From positions 1 to 12,745 of the forward strand of contig JANYBU010000263.1 in NCBI GenBank assembly GCA_025360665.1: a DNA stretch of 12,745 nt, given 5' to 3'. Positions 1-7,438 of this stretch are shown piece by piece (position 1 is the stretch's first letter; every line of letters starts with the position of its first letter). Source of the DNA: Nitrospira sp. Its GTDB lineage: Bacteria; Nitrospirota; Nitrospiria; Nitrospirales; Nitrospiraceae. The notes below the pieces were generated by a model. The model ran no database searches and was not told the origin of the DNA. It saw only the letters and a list, made by a program, of their open reading frames with translations. The translations under genes were made by a program, and so were the position numbers.

Positions 1-461
1 ACATACACGTGGATCAGTGGCTCCTGCGCGAGATCTTGCATCTCCCCTTTAGTCACACCCGTCACGAAGGCAAGACAATAGTGGCCATTCTTGGGAAACT
101 GAATGAGCACGACACGGTTGTATGACACGTGATCGGACAACGACAAAATATCCATCATGGATTTCAACGTCGAATAGATCCCCCGCACGAGCGGCACACG
201 ATTCAACCACGCCTCCCACCACTTCACAATTTGCCGGCCCATAAAATTAGTGGCAAACAGCCCGGCCGCAAAGACCAAGACGATCAACGCCAGAATCCCC
301 AGCCCCGGCACATAATGACTCGGCACCAACCGGACCAGGAGATCCCCGAGGATCCCATCGACGGCCACGAAAATGGCCTTCAGAATGAGGATGGTTCCCC
401 AGATGGGGATAATCACGAGCAAGCCCGTCAGAAAGTAGCGTTTTAGCAAGGTTTTCAGCAT
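1..461 (-). CDS. DUF502 family membrane protein, 3' end cut by window edge
   Basis: The reverse strand reads open from an ATG at 461 to the left edge, giving 153 residues without a stop. The N-terminus (MLKTLLKRYFLTGLLVIIPI) runs directly into a first membrane segment at about residues 10-32. A second hydrophobic segment follows at about 50-70 (LGILALIVLVFAAGLF). Then come an amphipathic stretch with KWWEAWLNRVPLVRGIYSTLK, a Val-rich segment, and a piece ending LIHVY where the family normally continues to a conserved VPTTPNPTSG-like motif outside the window. This order is typical of the DUF502 family, whose function is unestablished; some relatives were linked to plant COV (vascular patterning) proteins. 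An in-frame ATG ATG pair at 489-494 would add 11 residues. I prefer 461 because the family starts near this point, although neither start has a clear ribosome binding site. It diverges from tmk. Confidence 0.85.
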   Translation of the reverse strand, partial: MLKTLLKRYFLTGLLVIIPIWGTILILKAIFVAVDGILGDLLVRLVPSHYVPGLGILALIVLVFAAGLFATNFMGRQIVKWWEAWLNRVPLVRGIYSTLKSMMDILSLSDHVSYNRVVLIQFPKNGHYCLAFVTGVTKGEMQDLAQEPLIHVY

Positions 462-593
462 AAATATGAGCCGACGGAAGTAGATGGCCATCATACAGAG
501 AGTTACGAGGGCCTCGCAAGCATTTTCTTGCTATTTTCAACGACTTGGCATACCATCCCGCCCGTTTTCTTCACCGGCGATGGTACCCAAGCG

Positions 594-1271
594 ATGGGGA
601 CAAAAAAGCAGCCTGCTCGTGGCCTGTTTATTACCCTGGAGGGGGTCGAAGGCAGTGGGAAAAGCACCCAGATTCGCCACCTCGCGGAGGTGCTGACTCA
701 GGCAGGGTACCGCGTGCTCCAAACCAGAGAACCGGGCGGCACGGCCACCGCCGAAGCGATTCGCCATATCCTCCTCACGGCAGCGTCACATGAACTAGTC
801 ACGCCTCAGGCCGAAGCCCTGCTGATCCTCGCTGCGAGATGTCAGCACGTCACGCATCTCATCATGCCGGCATTGCGGCGTGGTACCGTGGTGCTCTGCG
901 ACCGATTTTCCGATTCCACCTTTGCCTATCAAGGATTCGCGCGCGGCCTTGATCTTCAGTGGTTGCGGGCGGCCAACGAGGTCGCAACCGGCGGGCTGAC
1001 GCCGGATCTCACCGTCGTACTCGACCTCCCGGTTTCAGTGGGCTTGGCCAGGCGGCAAGCCGATCGTGGACAACAAAATCGGCTGGACTGTGAGACAGAG
1101 CGCTTTCATCGAAAGGTACGCCGGGGATTTCTGGCGCTCGCCGCAGAAGAGCCTGGCCGCATGACGATCGTGAATGCAAATCGACCCGCGCAAGAAGTTC
1201 GGGACCAGCTCAGTGAGATCGTGCTAGGCTGGATGGCTCGATCGCGTCGTCCTCCACGCCGCCGGAGTTAG
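594..1271 (+). CDS. tmk: Thymidylate (dTMP) kinase
   Basis: This cytosolic enzyme phosphorylates dTMP to dTDP with ATP in the dTTP pathway. The protein from the ATG at 594 has 225 residues, close to the usual 205-215. Visible signatures are the P-loop GVEGSGKST (about residues 17-25), the TREPGGT motif (44-50), the DRF nucleotide-site motif followed by SDSTFAYQG (103-114), and a LID region with R163-L-D-x-E and FHRKVRRGF (171-179). The frame stays open back to an ATG at 528. The extra 22 residues there do not resemble the family and would precede the normal short leader, so 594 is chosen. No strong Shine-Dalgarno is visible before it. The C-terminal tail is Arg-rich (RSRRPPRRRS) and is probably dispensable. 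It is the first gene of the rightward operon, with holB starting one base after its stop, so the two DNA-replication genes are probably co-translated. Confidence 0.96.
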   Translation: MGTKKQPARGLFITLEGVEGSGKSTQIRHLAEVLTQAGYRVLQTREPGGTATAEAIRHILLTAASHELVTPQAEALLILAARCQHVTHLIMPALRRGTVVLCDRFSDSTFAYQGFARGLDLQWLRAANEVATGGLTPDLTVVLDLPVSVGLARRQADRGQQNRLDCETERFHRKVRRGFLALAAEEPGRMTIVNANRPAQEVRDQLSEIVLGWMARSRRPPRRRS

Positions 1272-1272
1272 C

Positions 1273-2301
1273 ATGCCCTTTCGCGACTGTATCGGCCATC
1301 AACAATCGATCGCCCTCCTGCAAGCCGCCGTCACCCATGAGCGCCTGGCTCACGCCTATCTGTTCCACGGCGAGGAAGCGATTGGAAAACGGTTGACAGC
1401 CATTCGCCTCGCGCAAGCGCTCAACTGCGAACAGCCTCCCGAGGCGCAAGGTCTCGACAGTTGTGGCATATGTCGGTCCTGCCAGCAAATTGAGGCCCGC
1501 ACACATCCGGACTTTTTCGTCATCGAGCCGGACCCGGAACAGGCCACCCAGCAAATCAAGATTGAGCAAGTCCGCGAGATCGAGCACCAGATCATGTACC
1601 GTCCGCTCATCGGTGAGCGAAAAATCTGTCTGATCGACGACGCCGACCGCATGACGATCGGCGCGGCCAACGCGCTGTTAAAAACGTTGGAAGAGCCACC
1701 CTCACATAGTCTCTTCCTCGTCATCTCAAGTCGCCCCGCCGCCCTCCCGGCAACCGTCCGGTCACGCTGTCAGGCCCTTCGCTTTACGACACCGGCGCGG
1801 ACACAGGTGGAAGCCTCGCTGATCCTGAAACGCGAAATCCCTCCCGCAGACGCGCGATTTCTCGCCATCATCAGCGAAGGCCGTCTCGGGGAAGCCCTCA
1901 CCGCCGATGTGAAAGACACTCGCGCGCGCCAACAGGAACTCGTGGGCTTGGTCCGTCCCCAATCCTTGCAATCGATCGGGTCCATCCTGTCCTCGGCGGA
2001 AGCGATTGCGAAAGCCGACCGTGCACAGGACATGCTCGCCTGGCTAGCGCGTTGGATCCGCGACCTCGTTTTGATTCAGGTCGGAGGAGATCGTGACCAG
2101 TTGCTCTATCTTGACGACCTCACGACGCTCGAAGCCTACGCGCAACAGGCCAACACCGATGCGTTGTTGGACCTGCTCCGTGAGATTGAGATGACCGAGC
2201 AGCGCGCCACGCGGCACCTCAATCTCCACATGGCGCTGGAAATGATCTTACTTCGCCTGCGCGAGGCGCTCGCACTCGCGCCAACTGGAGCCCCTGCCTA
2301 G
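1273..2301 (+). CDS. holB: DNA polymerase III delta' subunit (clamp loader)
   Basis: This is the delta' subunit of the clamp-loader complex, which opens the sliding clamp during replication. The 342 residues show the AAA+ fold of the family. Near the start is IGHQQSIALLQ, followed by HAYLFHGEEAIGKR (27-40). The latter is a degenerate Walker A with Ala in place of the second Gly and Arg after the Lys, as expected for a subunit that does not hydrolyse ATP. A zinc knuckle is formed by C52, C64, C67 and C70. The Walker B region reads LIDDADRM (120-127), followed by LKTLEEPP (137-143) and the SRC arginine-finger motif at 164-166. The C-terminal helical region is less conserved and fits the oligomerisation domain. 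The start is one base after the tmk stop, with GGAG at 1264-1267 as ribosome binding site inside tmk. DnaX (gamma/tau) shares the fold but would have intact nucleotide motifs and greater length. Confidence 0.94.
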   Translation: MPFRDCIGHQQSIALLQAAVTHERLAHAYLFHGEEAIGKRLTAIRLAQALNCEQPPEAQGLDSCGICRSCQQIEARTHPDFFVIEPDPEQATQQIKIEQVREIEHQIMYRPLIGERKICLIDDADRMTIGAANALLKTLEEPPSHSLFLVISSRPAALPATVRSRCQALRFTTPARTQVEASLILKREIPPADARFLAIISEGRLGEALTADVKDTRARQQELVGLVRPQSLQSIGSILSSAEAIAKADRAQDMLAWLARWIRDLVLIQVGGDRDQLLYLDDLTTLEAYAQQANTDALLDLLREIEMTEQRATRHLNLHMALEMILLRLREALALAPTGAPA

Positions 2302-2338
2302 CATCCTCGCCGCCAACCTGGTATCTTTTCGTTCGCCC

Positions 2339-4345
2339 ATGAGTGCACCGAATACCTTTTACATCACGACACCGATTTATTACGTGAACGACGTGCCGCA
2401 TATCGGACACGCCTATACCACCGTGGCTGCCGACGTCCTCGCTCGCTACTGGCGCCTGCGAGGACGCGACGTCTTCTTTCTCACCGGGCTCGATGAACAT
2501 GGACAAAAAGTTCAGCAGGCTGCGGCCAAGGCCGGGATTGACCCCCAAGCCCATTGCGACAAGCTGGCACCCCAGTTTCAAACACTCTGGAAACGCCTGA
2601 ACATCTCCAACGACGCTTTCATCAGAACGACGGATGCACCACACAAATCAGTTGTTCAGCTATATCTTCAAGATCTATACGGTAAACAGCTGATTTATAA
2701 AGATGACTACACGGGATGGTACTGCACATTTGATGAGCGGTTTTGGACGGAGAAAGATGTCACCGATGGCCTCTGCCCCGACTGCAAACGCCCAGTGGAG
2801 CAGCTCAGTGAGCACAACTACTTTTTCAAGATGGGGCAGTATCAGGATCGCCTGATCGAACACATCAAGCAGCATCCGAACTTCATCCGTCCTGAGTCTC
2901 GCCGCAACGAAGTCCTCGGCTTTCTCCAGACTCAGAAGCTCGGAGACCTGTCGATCTCCCGACCCAAATCAAGACTTTCCTGGGGCATCGAGTTGCCGTT
3001 CGATAAAGACTACGTCACGTACGTCTGGTTCGACGCACTCGTAAACTATGTCTCCGCGTTGGAGTATCTTAGACCGACACCATCGAGAGATCAGTATTGG
3101 CCCGCCTCAGTCCATCTGATCGGGAAAGACATCCTCACGACTCACGCCGTCTACTGGTCCACCATGTTGATGGCCCTGAACCTCCCGCTGCCGGAAACGA
3201 TTTTTGCGCATGGTTGGTGGACCGTCGATGGTGAAAAAATATCGAAGAGCCGCGGCAACGTTGTCGATCCCAACAAGATGGTCGACGAATTCGGCGCCGA
3301 CGCCTTCCGGTATTTCTTGTTTCGAGAAGTGCCCTTTGGCCAAGACGGCGACTTCTCACAACCTGCAATGGTCACCAACATCAATAGCGACCTGGCCAAC
3401 GGAATCGGCAATCTGTTGAGCCGCACGTTGACGATGATCGAGCGGTTCGCCAACGGCACAATTCCCGCGGGCGGCACGCCGGCCCTTCCTGAGCTTGAAG
3501 CCCTGATCGCCGCAACAGCAACCAGCCTCCCTGAACGAATCGATCAGGGGTTCACGGCACTCGCCTTTCGAGAAAACCTCCAGGCCATCTGGGAACTCAT
3601 CGGTCTGTGCGACGAATACATCGACAAGGCTGCGCCCTGGCAACTTGCCAAGAATCCTGATAACCACACTCGCCTCAACACGGTACTTAACACCGCGTCG
3701 AGGGCGCTGCGCTTGCTGTCGGTCCTCATGTATCCCTACATGCCCCAGACGGCTGTGCAACTTGCCCAGCAGCTCGGCCTTCCCTTCGATTTCTCAAAGC
3801 CGGTGCCGCAAGCAGCCTATGATTGGGACACACCGCTTGCTGAGGTAAAGATCTGCAAAGGCCCAGGCCTCTTTCCACGCATTGAATCAAAACCACAAGG
3901 AGCCAAAACCGTGAGCGACGCAACGACTCCCCCGCAATCAACGACAGCAATACCAGCGCCAACCACTACTACGCCACAGACACTAGCCCCTGCGGCATCG
4001 GTACCCATAGCGCCGGCACAGATCACCATCGACGAGTTCATGAAGATTCAGCTCAAGACCGCGAAGGTGCTCACCGCCGAACGTGTCCCAAAGTCGGAGA
4101 AGCTGCTCAAGCTACAAGTCAGTCTCGGAGAGGGAGCGGAGCAACGACAGATCGTCGCAGGCATCGGGAAGAAATACGAGCCGGAGGCGCTGATCGGCAA
4201 AACGATCATCATTGTCGCCAACCTCAAGTCCGCAAAGCTCATGGGCATCGAATCGCAAGGCATGGTCCTGGCTGCAGGGGACAGCGAAGTCCGAGGCTTG
4301 GCCACCATCCTTGAGGAAGTTGACCCTGGCACCAAGGTGAAATGA
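2339..4345 (+). CDS. metG: Methionyl-tRNA synthetase with C-terminal tRNA-binding domain
   Basis: This cytosolic enzyme charges tRNA-Met with methionine using ATP. The 668 residues comprise a class-I catalytic core with FYITTPIYYVND and HIGH (21-24). An inserted zinc-knuckle region contains C129, C146 and C149, while the remaining knuckle position appears to be D132. The KMSKS loop is KISKS (300-304), followed by RGNVVDP. The all-alpha anticodon domain is at about 345-500. A Thr/Pro/Ala-rich low-complexity linker lies at about 520-560, and a C-terminal EMAP/Trbp111-type OB fold at about 563-668 contains FMKIQLKTAKVL, KLLKLQVSLG, QIVAGIGKKY, and the region around SAKLMGIESQGMVLAA. That domain acts as a tRNA-binding and dimerisation module in many bacterial MetRS. 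It starts 37 bases after holB without an obvious Shine-Dalgarno. The downstream gene overlaps its stop by four bases. Confidence 0.97.
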   Translation: MSAPNTFYITTPIYYVNDVPHIGHAYTTVAADVLARYWRLRGRDVFFLTGLDEHGQKVQQAAAKAGIDPQAHCDKLAPQFQTLWKRLNISNDAFIRTTDAPHKSVVQLYLQDLYGKQLIYKDDYTGWYCTFDERFWTEKDVTDGLCPDCKRPVEQLSEHNYFFKMGQYQDRLIEHIKQHPNFIRPESRRNEVLGFLQTQKLGDLSISRPKSRLSWGIELPFDKDYVTYVWFDALVNYVSALEYLRPTPSRDQYWPASVHLIGKDILTTHAVYWSTMLMALNLPLPETIFAHGWWTVDGEKISKSRGNVVDPNKMVDEFGADAFRYFLFREVPFGQDGDFSQPAMVTNINSDLANGIGNLLSRTLTMIERFANGTIPAGGTPALPELEALIAATATSLPERIDQGFTALAFRENLQAIWELIGLCDEYIDKAAPWQLAKNPDNHTRLNTVLNTASRALRLLSVLMYPYMPQTAVQLAQQLGLPFDFSKPVPQAAYDWDTPLAEVKICKGPGLFPRIESKPQGAKTVSDATTPPQSTTAIPAPTTTTPQTLAPAASVPIAPAQITIDEFMKIQLKTAKVLTAERVPKSEKLLKLQVSLGEGAEQRQIVAGIGKKYEPEALIGKTIIIVANLKSAKLMGIESQGMVLAAGDSEVRGLATILEEVDPGTKVK

Positions 4346-5202
4346 ACCTGACGGTTGCCACAGCCCGACTGCTGTTTTTCTGTGGTGCTGCGCTGATGCC
4401 CCTCCCCTGCCTCGCCATTCCGGCTGAAGGCGACCCCCCTCCCAGTCTCCGCCTGAACGACTCACGACCAACGACGATTTTAGTCCGCGTTGTGGGCCAT
4501 GGCGCGATGGTCCTCGGTCGAGAGGTCGGAGGCGCCCGCGTCACGATCACCGACGTGGCCACTAAACAGATCCTGGCCACCGGCATTCAGCAGGGCGAAG
4601 CAGGCGACCAGAATCAAATCATGCGGACGCCGCGCCTCATGGAAGAGCCGCACTATAGCTCCCGTCCGGCAGCTGCCTTTACCGCAACTTTCGACTTGCT
4701 CCATCCCACGCTGGTTGAGGTGACCGCCGAAGGACCACTCGCCTACCCTGAATCGTCCCAGCACGCCTCGACGACGGTATGGCTCGTTCCCGGGCAGGAC
4801 ACGACTAATGATGGGATTGTCCTTCATCTCTACGGGTACATCGTCCAGATCGAACATCCACAATCCGGTCAGCCCTTGATCGCCAAAGACGATGTGATCC
4901 TGCGTGCATCAGTCCGAACATTGTCAGGAACGCTGGTTCGCCCACACGGGGACTGGGACTCCCGGAAGATCCACATCTACGGTGAACTGATGATCGGAGA
5001 GCGGATTCTCGAACGACTCCAGTTGTTTTACAATCACGACCAAGCGCGTTTCGAAGCACCGTTCTTCGTTCCCCTCCCGAACGATGCACCAGACGGAATC
5101 ACCATTCGCGTCGTGGCAGCAGATCCTGGAGGAGGAAACTTCGGCATCGGCCAGGCGAAGTATCCAGTCCTCAGCGAACAGCTCAGGCCACAAACACGAT
5201 GA
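4342..5202 (+). CDS. Secreted protein of unknown function
   Basis: I do not recognise this 286-residue protein. The N-terminus is a convincing signal peptide: a hydrophobic core at about 9-24 (RLLFFCGAALMPLPCLA) with likely cleavage after A25. The Cys in LPC does not form a good lipobox, so it is probably a soluble periplasmic or exported protein. The mature part is rich in alternating beta-like segments (TILVRVVGHGAMVL, GARVTITDV, ATFDLLHPTLVEVTAEG, GIVLHLYGYIVQI, GITIRVVAAD). This suggests two beta-sandwich (Ig-like) modules; no catalytic motif is visible and Cys is absent from the mature part. Its ATG overlaps the metG stop (ATGA), with AAGG at 4334-4337 inside metG, so it is translationally coupled to metG. 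A likely reason is operon hitch-hiking and not a shared pathway. The gap after it (5203-5309) has no terminator I can see. Confidence 0.8.
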   Translation: MNLTVATARLLFFCGAALMPLPCLAIPAEGDPPPSLRLNDSRPTTILVRVVGHGAMVLGREVGGARVTITDVATKQILATGIQQGEAGDQNQIMRTPRLMEEPHYSSRPAAAFTATFDLLHPTLVEVTAEGPLAYPESSQHASTTVWLVPGQDTTNDGIVLHLYGYIVQIEHPQSGQPLIAKDDVILRASVRTLSGTLVRPHGDWDSRKIHIYGELMIGERILERLQLFYNHDQARFEAPFFVPLPNDAPDGITIRVVAADPGGGNFGIGQAKYPVLSEQLRPQTR

Positions 5203-5301
5203 TATAACAGCTGCGACCCCTTGCCTGATGACTGCTATCTGCACGCTGCTCACGCCCCATCTACCCTGAAGACTTGCCGTGATGCGAGGGCCGTGCGACA
5301 C

Positions 5302-5307
5302 TATAAT
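5302..5307 (+). promoter_or_regulatory. Possible -10 box (TATAAT) next to the exporter gene start
   Basis: A perfect TATAAT lies only two bases before the ATG at 5310. The nearest -35-like hexamer, TTGCCG at 5274-5279, is 22 bases upstream, which is too far for a normal sigma-70 promoter. If it is used, transcription would start just inside the annotated coding region. It may be chance. Confidence 0.2.
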
Positions 5308-5309
5308 CA

Positions 5310-6254
5310 ATGTCTACCCTGGCCTCCTACGAACATCTCCGCTCCCGGCTGTCTCTCGCCCTCGTACTGAACGCGGCGATCATCGTCGCTGAGTTCATCG
5401 GCGGATGGATACTCAATAGCATCGGGCTCATGAGCGATGCGGGCCATAACCTCGTCGACCAGGGCGCGCTCTTTCTTGCCCTCTATGCCCATCTACTCAC
5501 GGCCAGGCCTGCCACAGAAGCCAGAACATTTGGGTATCACCGGGCCGGCATCGTTGCGGCATTCTTGAATTCATTCGTCCTGTTGCTCACGGCCGTCGGC
5601 ATCACACTCGTTGGACTCAAACGGCTGCTGCAGCCCATACCGGTAGACGGCGGCTGGGTCATGGCAATCGCCGCCCTGAGTTTCGCAGCCAATCTGAGTA
5701 TCGCACTCCTGTTGCAGCACGGAGCCAAGGATGATCTCAATATCCGCAGCGCCTTTTGGCACATGCTGGGTGACGCCTGGGTGTCCCTGGGCGTCGTGAT
5801 CAGCGGCGGGGCCATCTTATTCACCGGATGGACCGTTCTCGATCCGCTCGTCAGCTTGCTGGTCGTCGTGGCCATTGCAAAAGGGGCCTGGCCGCTGTTT
5901 AAGGAATCGCTGGACGTCTTACTGGAATCGACCCCGCCGAAGATCAGCGCCTCACACGTGGCTGCGACCATTGAGGCGATCCCCGGCGTGAAAAACGTCC
6001 ACGACCTCCATATCTGGGCAGTCGAACCCCGGTTGATTATGATGACCTGTCATATACTCGTCGATGGAGATGATTCGGCACTGACCAATGACCTTCTGCA
6101 TGCCATCCGCGCCAAAGTCAGCACCGATTTCGGCATCAAGCATCTGACGATTCAGATGGGAACCGACTGTTGCCACACAGACGAGATCCACTGCGATCTG
6201 ACCACGTTGGCAAAGCAGCACCGGGAGGAGGGGCTCTTACATGTGCACCACTGA
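5310..6254 (+). CDS. Cation diffusion facilitator (CDF) exporter, zinc type
   Basis: This is an inner-membrane antiporter expected to expel Zn2+ (possibly also Co2+, Cd2+ or other divalent metals) in exchange for protons. The 314 residues contain six hydrophobic segments (about 14-36, 45-66, 80-102, 116-136, 152-172, 178-196). The two metal-site motifs are H46xxxD50 in the second segment (SDAGHNLVD) and H151xxxD155 in the fifth (HMLGDAW). The His/Asp pairing is the zinc-specific signature of the ZitB/CzcD-like group. The cytosolic C-terminal domain has the conserved V-x-D-L-H-I-W (230-236), H248, and a tail with C287-C288-H289, H294-C295 and a terminal HVHH. A cytosolic His-rich loop between segments 4 and 5 is lacking. 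No Shine-Dalgarno precedes the ATG. Two gene positions downstream lies a COG0523 metallochaperone-like GTPase, which supports a metal-homeostasis role. Confidence 0.9.
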   Translation: MSTLASYEHLRSRLSLALVLNAAIIVAEFIGGWILNSIGLMSDAGHNLVDQGALFLALYAHLLTARPATEARTFGYHRAGIVAAFLNSFVLLLTAVGITLVGLKRLLQPIPVDGGWVMAIAALSFAANLSIALLLQHGAKDDLNIRSAFWHMLGDAWVSLGVVISGGAILFTGWTVLDPLVSLLVVVAIAKGAWPLFKESLDVLLESTPPKISASHVAATIEAIPGVKNVHDLHIWAVEPRLIMMTCHILVDGDDSALTNDLLHAIRAKVSTDFGIKHLTIQMGTDCCHTDEIHCDLTTLAKQHREEGLLHVHH

Positions 6255-6271
6255 GCTATGCGGAGTGGCGC

Positions 6272-6405
6272 GCGACAAGCGCGAGGAGCGAGACTCGCGT
6301 GACGTGTGAGACGGACGATGGTTCGAAGTCCGAAGTTCGAGGTTTCCGGAACTTCGAACCCGGAACTTCGAGTCGCGCTTTTCCCGCCAGTCTCGCCCGT
6401 CTCGC
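6272..6405. repeat. Composite palindromic repeat element with 9-base units
   Basis: This element fills most of the 209-base gap between the exporter gene and the GTPase gene. The left arm (6272-6316) is five degenerate 9-base units beginning G-N-G-A on the plus strand, for example GCGAGGAGC and GAGACGGAC. The right arm (6370-6405) is four degenerate 9-base units of the same flavour read on the minus strand, for example GCGAGACGG and GCGAGACTG. The centre holds a perfect 9-base inverted repeat, GGTTCGAAG at 6320-6328 and CTTCGAACC at 6352-6360. A nested 8-base inverted repeat is at 6331-6338 and 6349-6356. A 12-base direct repeat, CCGGAACTTCGA, occurs at 6346-6357 and 6360-6371. The transcript could fold into a large hairpin. 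No T-run follows, so it is not a classical intrinsic terminator. It could be a REP/MITE-like element; no terminal target duplication was recognised. Confidence 0.7.
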
Positions 6406-6463
6406 TTGAGTCAGACATTGGCCATTGCAGCAGAAGTGTTCATGAATATTACAGGTTGAGACA

Positions 6464-7438
6464 ATGACCAGGACCCCAATCCCTTTTTATATCCTCTGCG
6501 GCTCCCTCGGCGCAGGCAAAACCACCCTCTTAATGAGGCTGCTTGAACATTGGAAGAGCCAGGGCAAACGGGTCGGCGTGTTGATGAATGAAGCCGGCGA
6601 GGTCAGCATCGACGGCCCACGCGCAGGCACCATCGCGGAACAGGTCATGAACCTCGCCGGCGGCTGCGTCTGCTGCGACACAAAGGAAGACTTGTCCTGG
6701 GGGATCGCCCAACTCGTGCAGGACTATGAGTCGGATGTGATCATCCTCGAATGTTCCGGCATGGCCGATCCAGCCGAAGTCATCGATGGGGTCACCGATC
6801 TCTACACCGCGCGGCTCACACACTTAGACAAAGTCATCGCCTTACTGCATCCGATCCCCACAGACAGGGAAAGTATGGGAGGATTCGTCACCAGGCAGGC
6901 GATTCGCTGCGCCGATGAGTTGATTCTCAACAAGAAAGATCTTTATGTCGCCGGCCATTGGGAACGATTCAAAGCGACGACTGTCGAGCAGAATCCCTAC
7001 GCGCGGGTCTGGGAAACCAGCCATGCCCGGGTCGATCCTTCATCGCTACTCGAACCAATGACCCGCATGTCTCCGGGGCCGATGGTGAATGTGGAATTCG
7101 GAGTGCCGCGATCGTCCGCAGCGGGCAAGCGGGCATCTTATCATCCAATCGCCACAACAGTTCGGCTGCCCGGCCCTTTGAACCTTGTACGATTCCTGAG
7201 CTGGATGAAGACCCTGCCCCCTGAGCTTGAACGGGCGAAAGGCTTCTTCCGCTTCGCCAAGGGACCGGAGCTCCAAGAGTTTCAATACGCCCCGCCAGGC
7301 AACGCAACCATTACGCCAATCACGTTGCTCGACGAACCGAGCCACGCGATCGTATTGATCGGACGAGGCTACGACCAGGAGCACTGCCAAGCAGAACTCT
7401 TACGCTGTATTGAAAGCGACAAGAGCACGGGGAGTTAG
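6464..7438 (+). CDS. COG0523 / CobW-family (G3E) GTPase, putative metallochaperone
   Basis: This is a cytosolic P-loop GTPase of the family that inserts or delivers metals (Zn, Co, Ni) to client proteins. The 324 residues show Walker A GSLGAGKT (13-20), the Glu-containing loop NEAGEVSIDG (42-51), the family-defining GGCVCC (66-71; CxCC with C68, C70, C71) that binds metal, Walker B-like ILECSG (94-99), and the guanine-specificity motif NKKD (156-159). The usual V-V-D-A segment after Walker B reads ALLHP here, a departure from the family consensus. The C-terminal part (about 225-315) fits the CobW C-terminal domain, but no His-rich metal-sensing stretch is present. A weak AGGTTGAG-like Shine-Dalgarno lies about 5 bases before the ATG. 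Its stop overlaps that of the convergent PAP2 gene. The substrate cannot be assigned from sequence. Nearby metal genes make zinc the first guess. Confidence 0.9.
   Translation: MTRTPIPFYILCGSLGAGKTTLLMRLLEHWKSQGKRVGVLMNEAGEVSIDGPRAGTIAEQVMNLAGGCVCCDTKEDLSWGIAQLVQDYESDVIILECSGMADPAEVIDGVTDLYTARLTHLDKVIALLHPIPTDRESMGGFVTRQAIRCADELILNKKDLYVAGHWERFKATTVEQNPYARVWETSHARVDPSSLLEPMTRMSPGPMVNVEFGVPRSSAAGKRASYHPIATTVRLPGPLNLVRFLSWMKTLPPELERAKGFFRFAKGPELQEFQYAPPGNATITPITLLDEPSHAIVLIGRGYDQEHCQAELLRCIESDKSTGS

Noticed and set aside
129..446. Plus-strand frame of 105 codons rich in His, Gln and Pro at the left edge
   Set aside because: It is antisense to the DUF502 membrane protein, whose hydrophobic pattern is convincing, and it has no domain or ribosome binding site.
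516..531. Small inverted repeat GCAAG / CTTGC between DUF502 and tmk, near a TTGCTA / TACCAT pair
   Set aside because: A five-base stem is too short to call. The promoter-like hexamers match only four of six positions each, so neither an operator nor a promoter is claimed.
6331..6390. Hairpin after the exporter gene considered as an intrinsic terminator
   Set aside because: The stem is strong but is not followed by a T-run on either strand, and it forms part of a larger repeat element.
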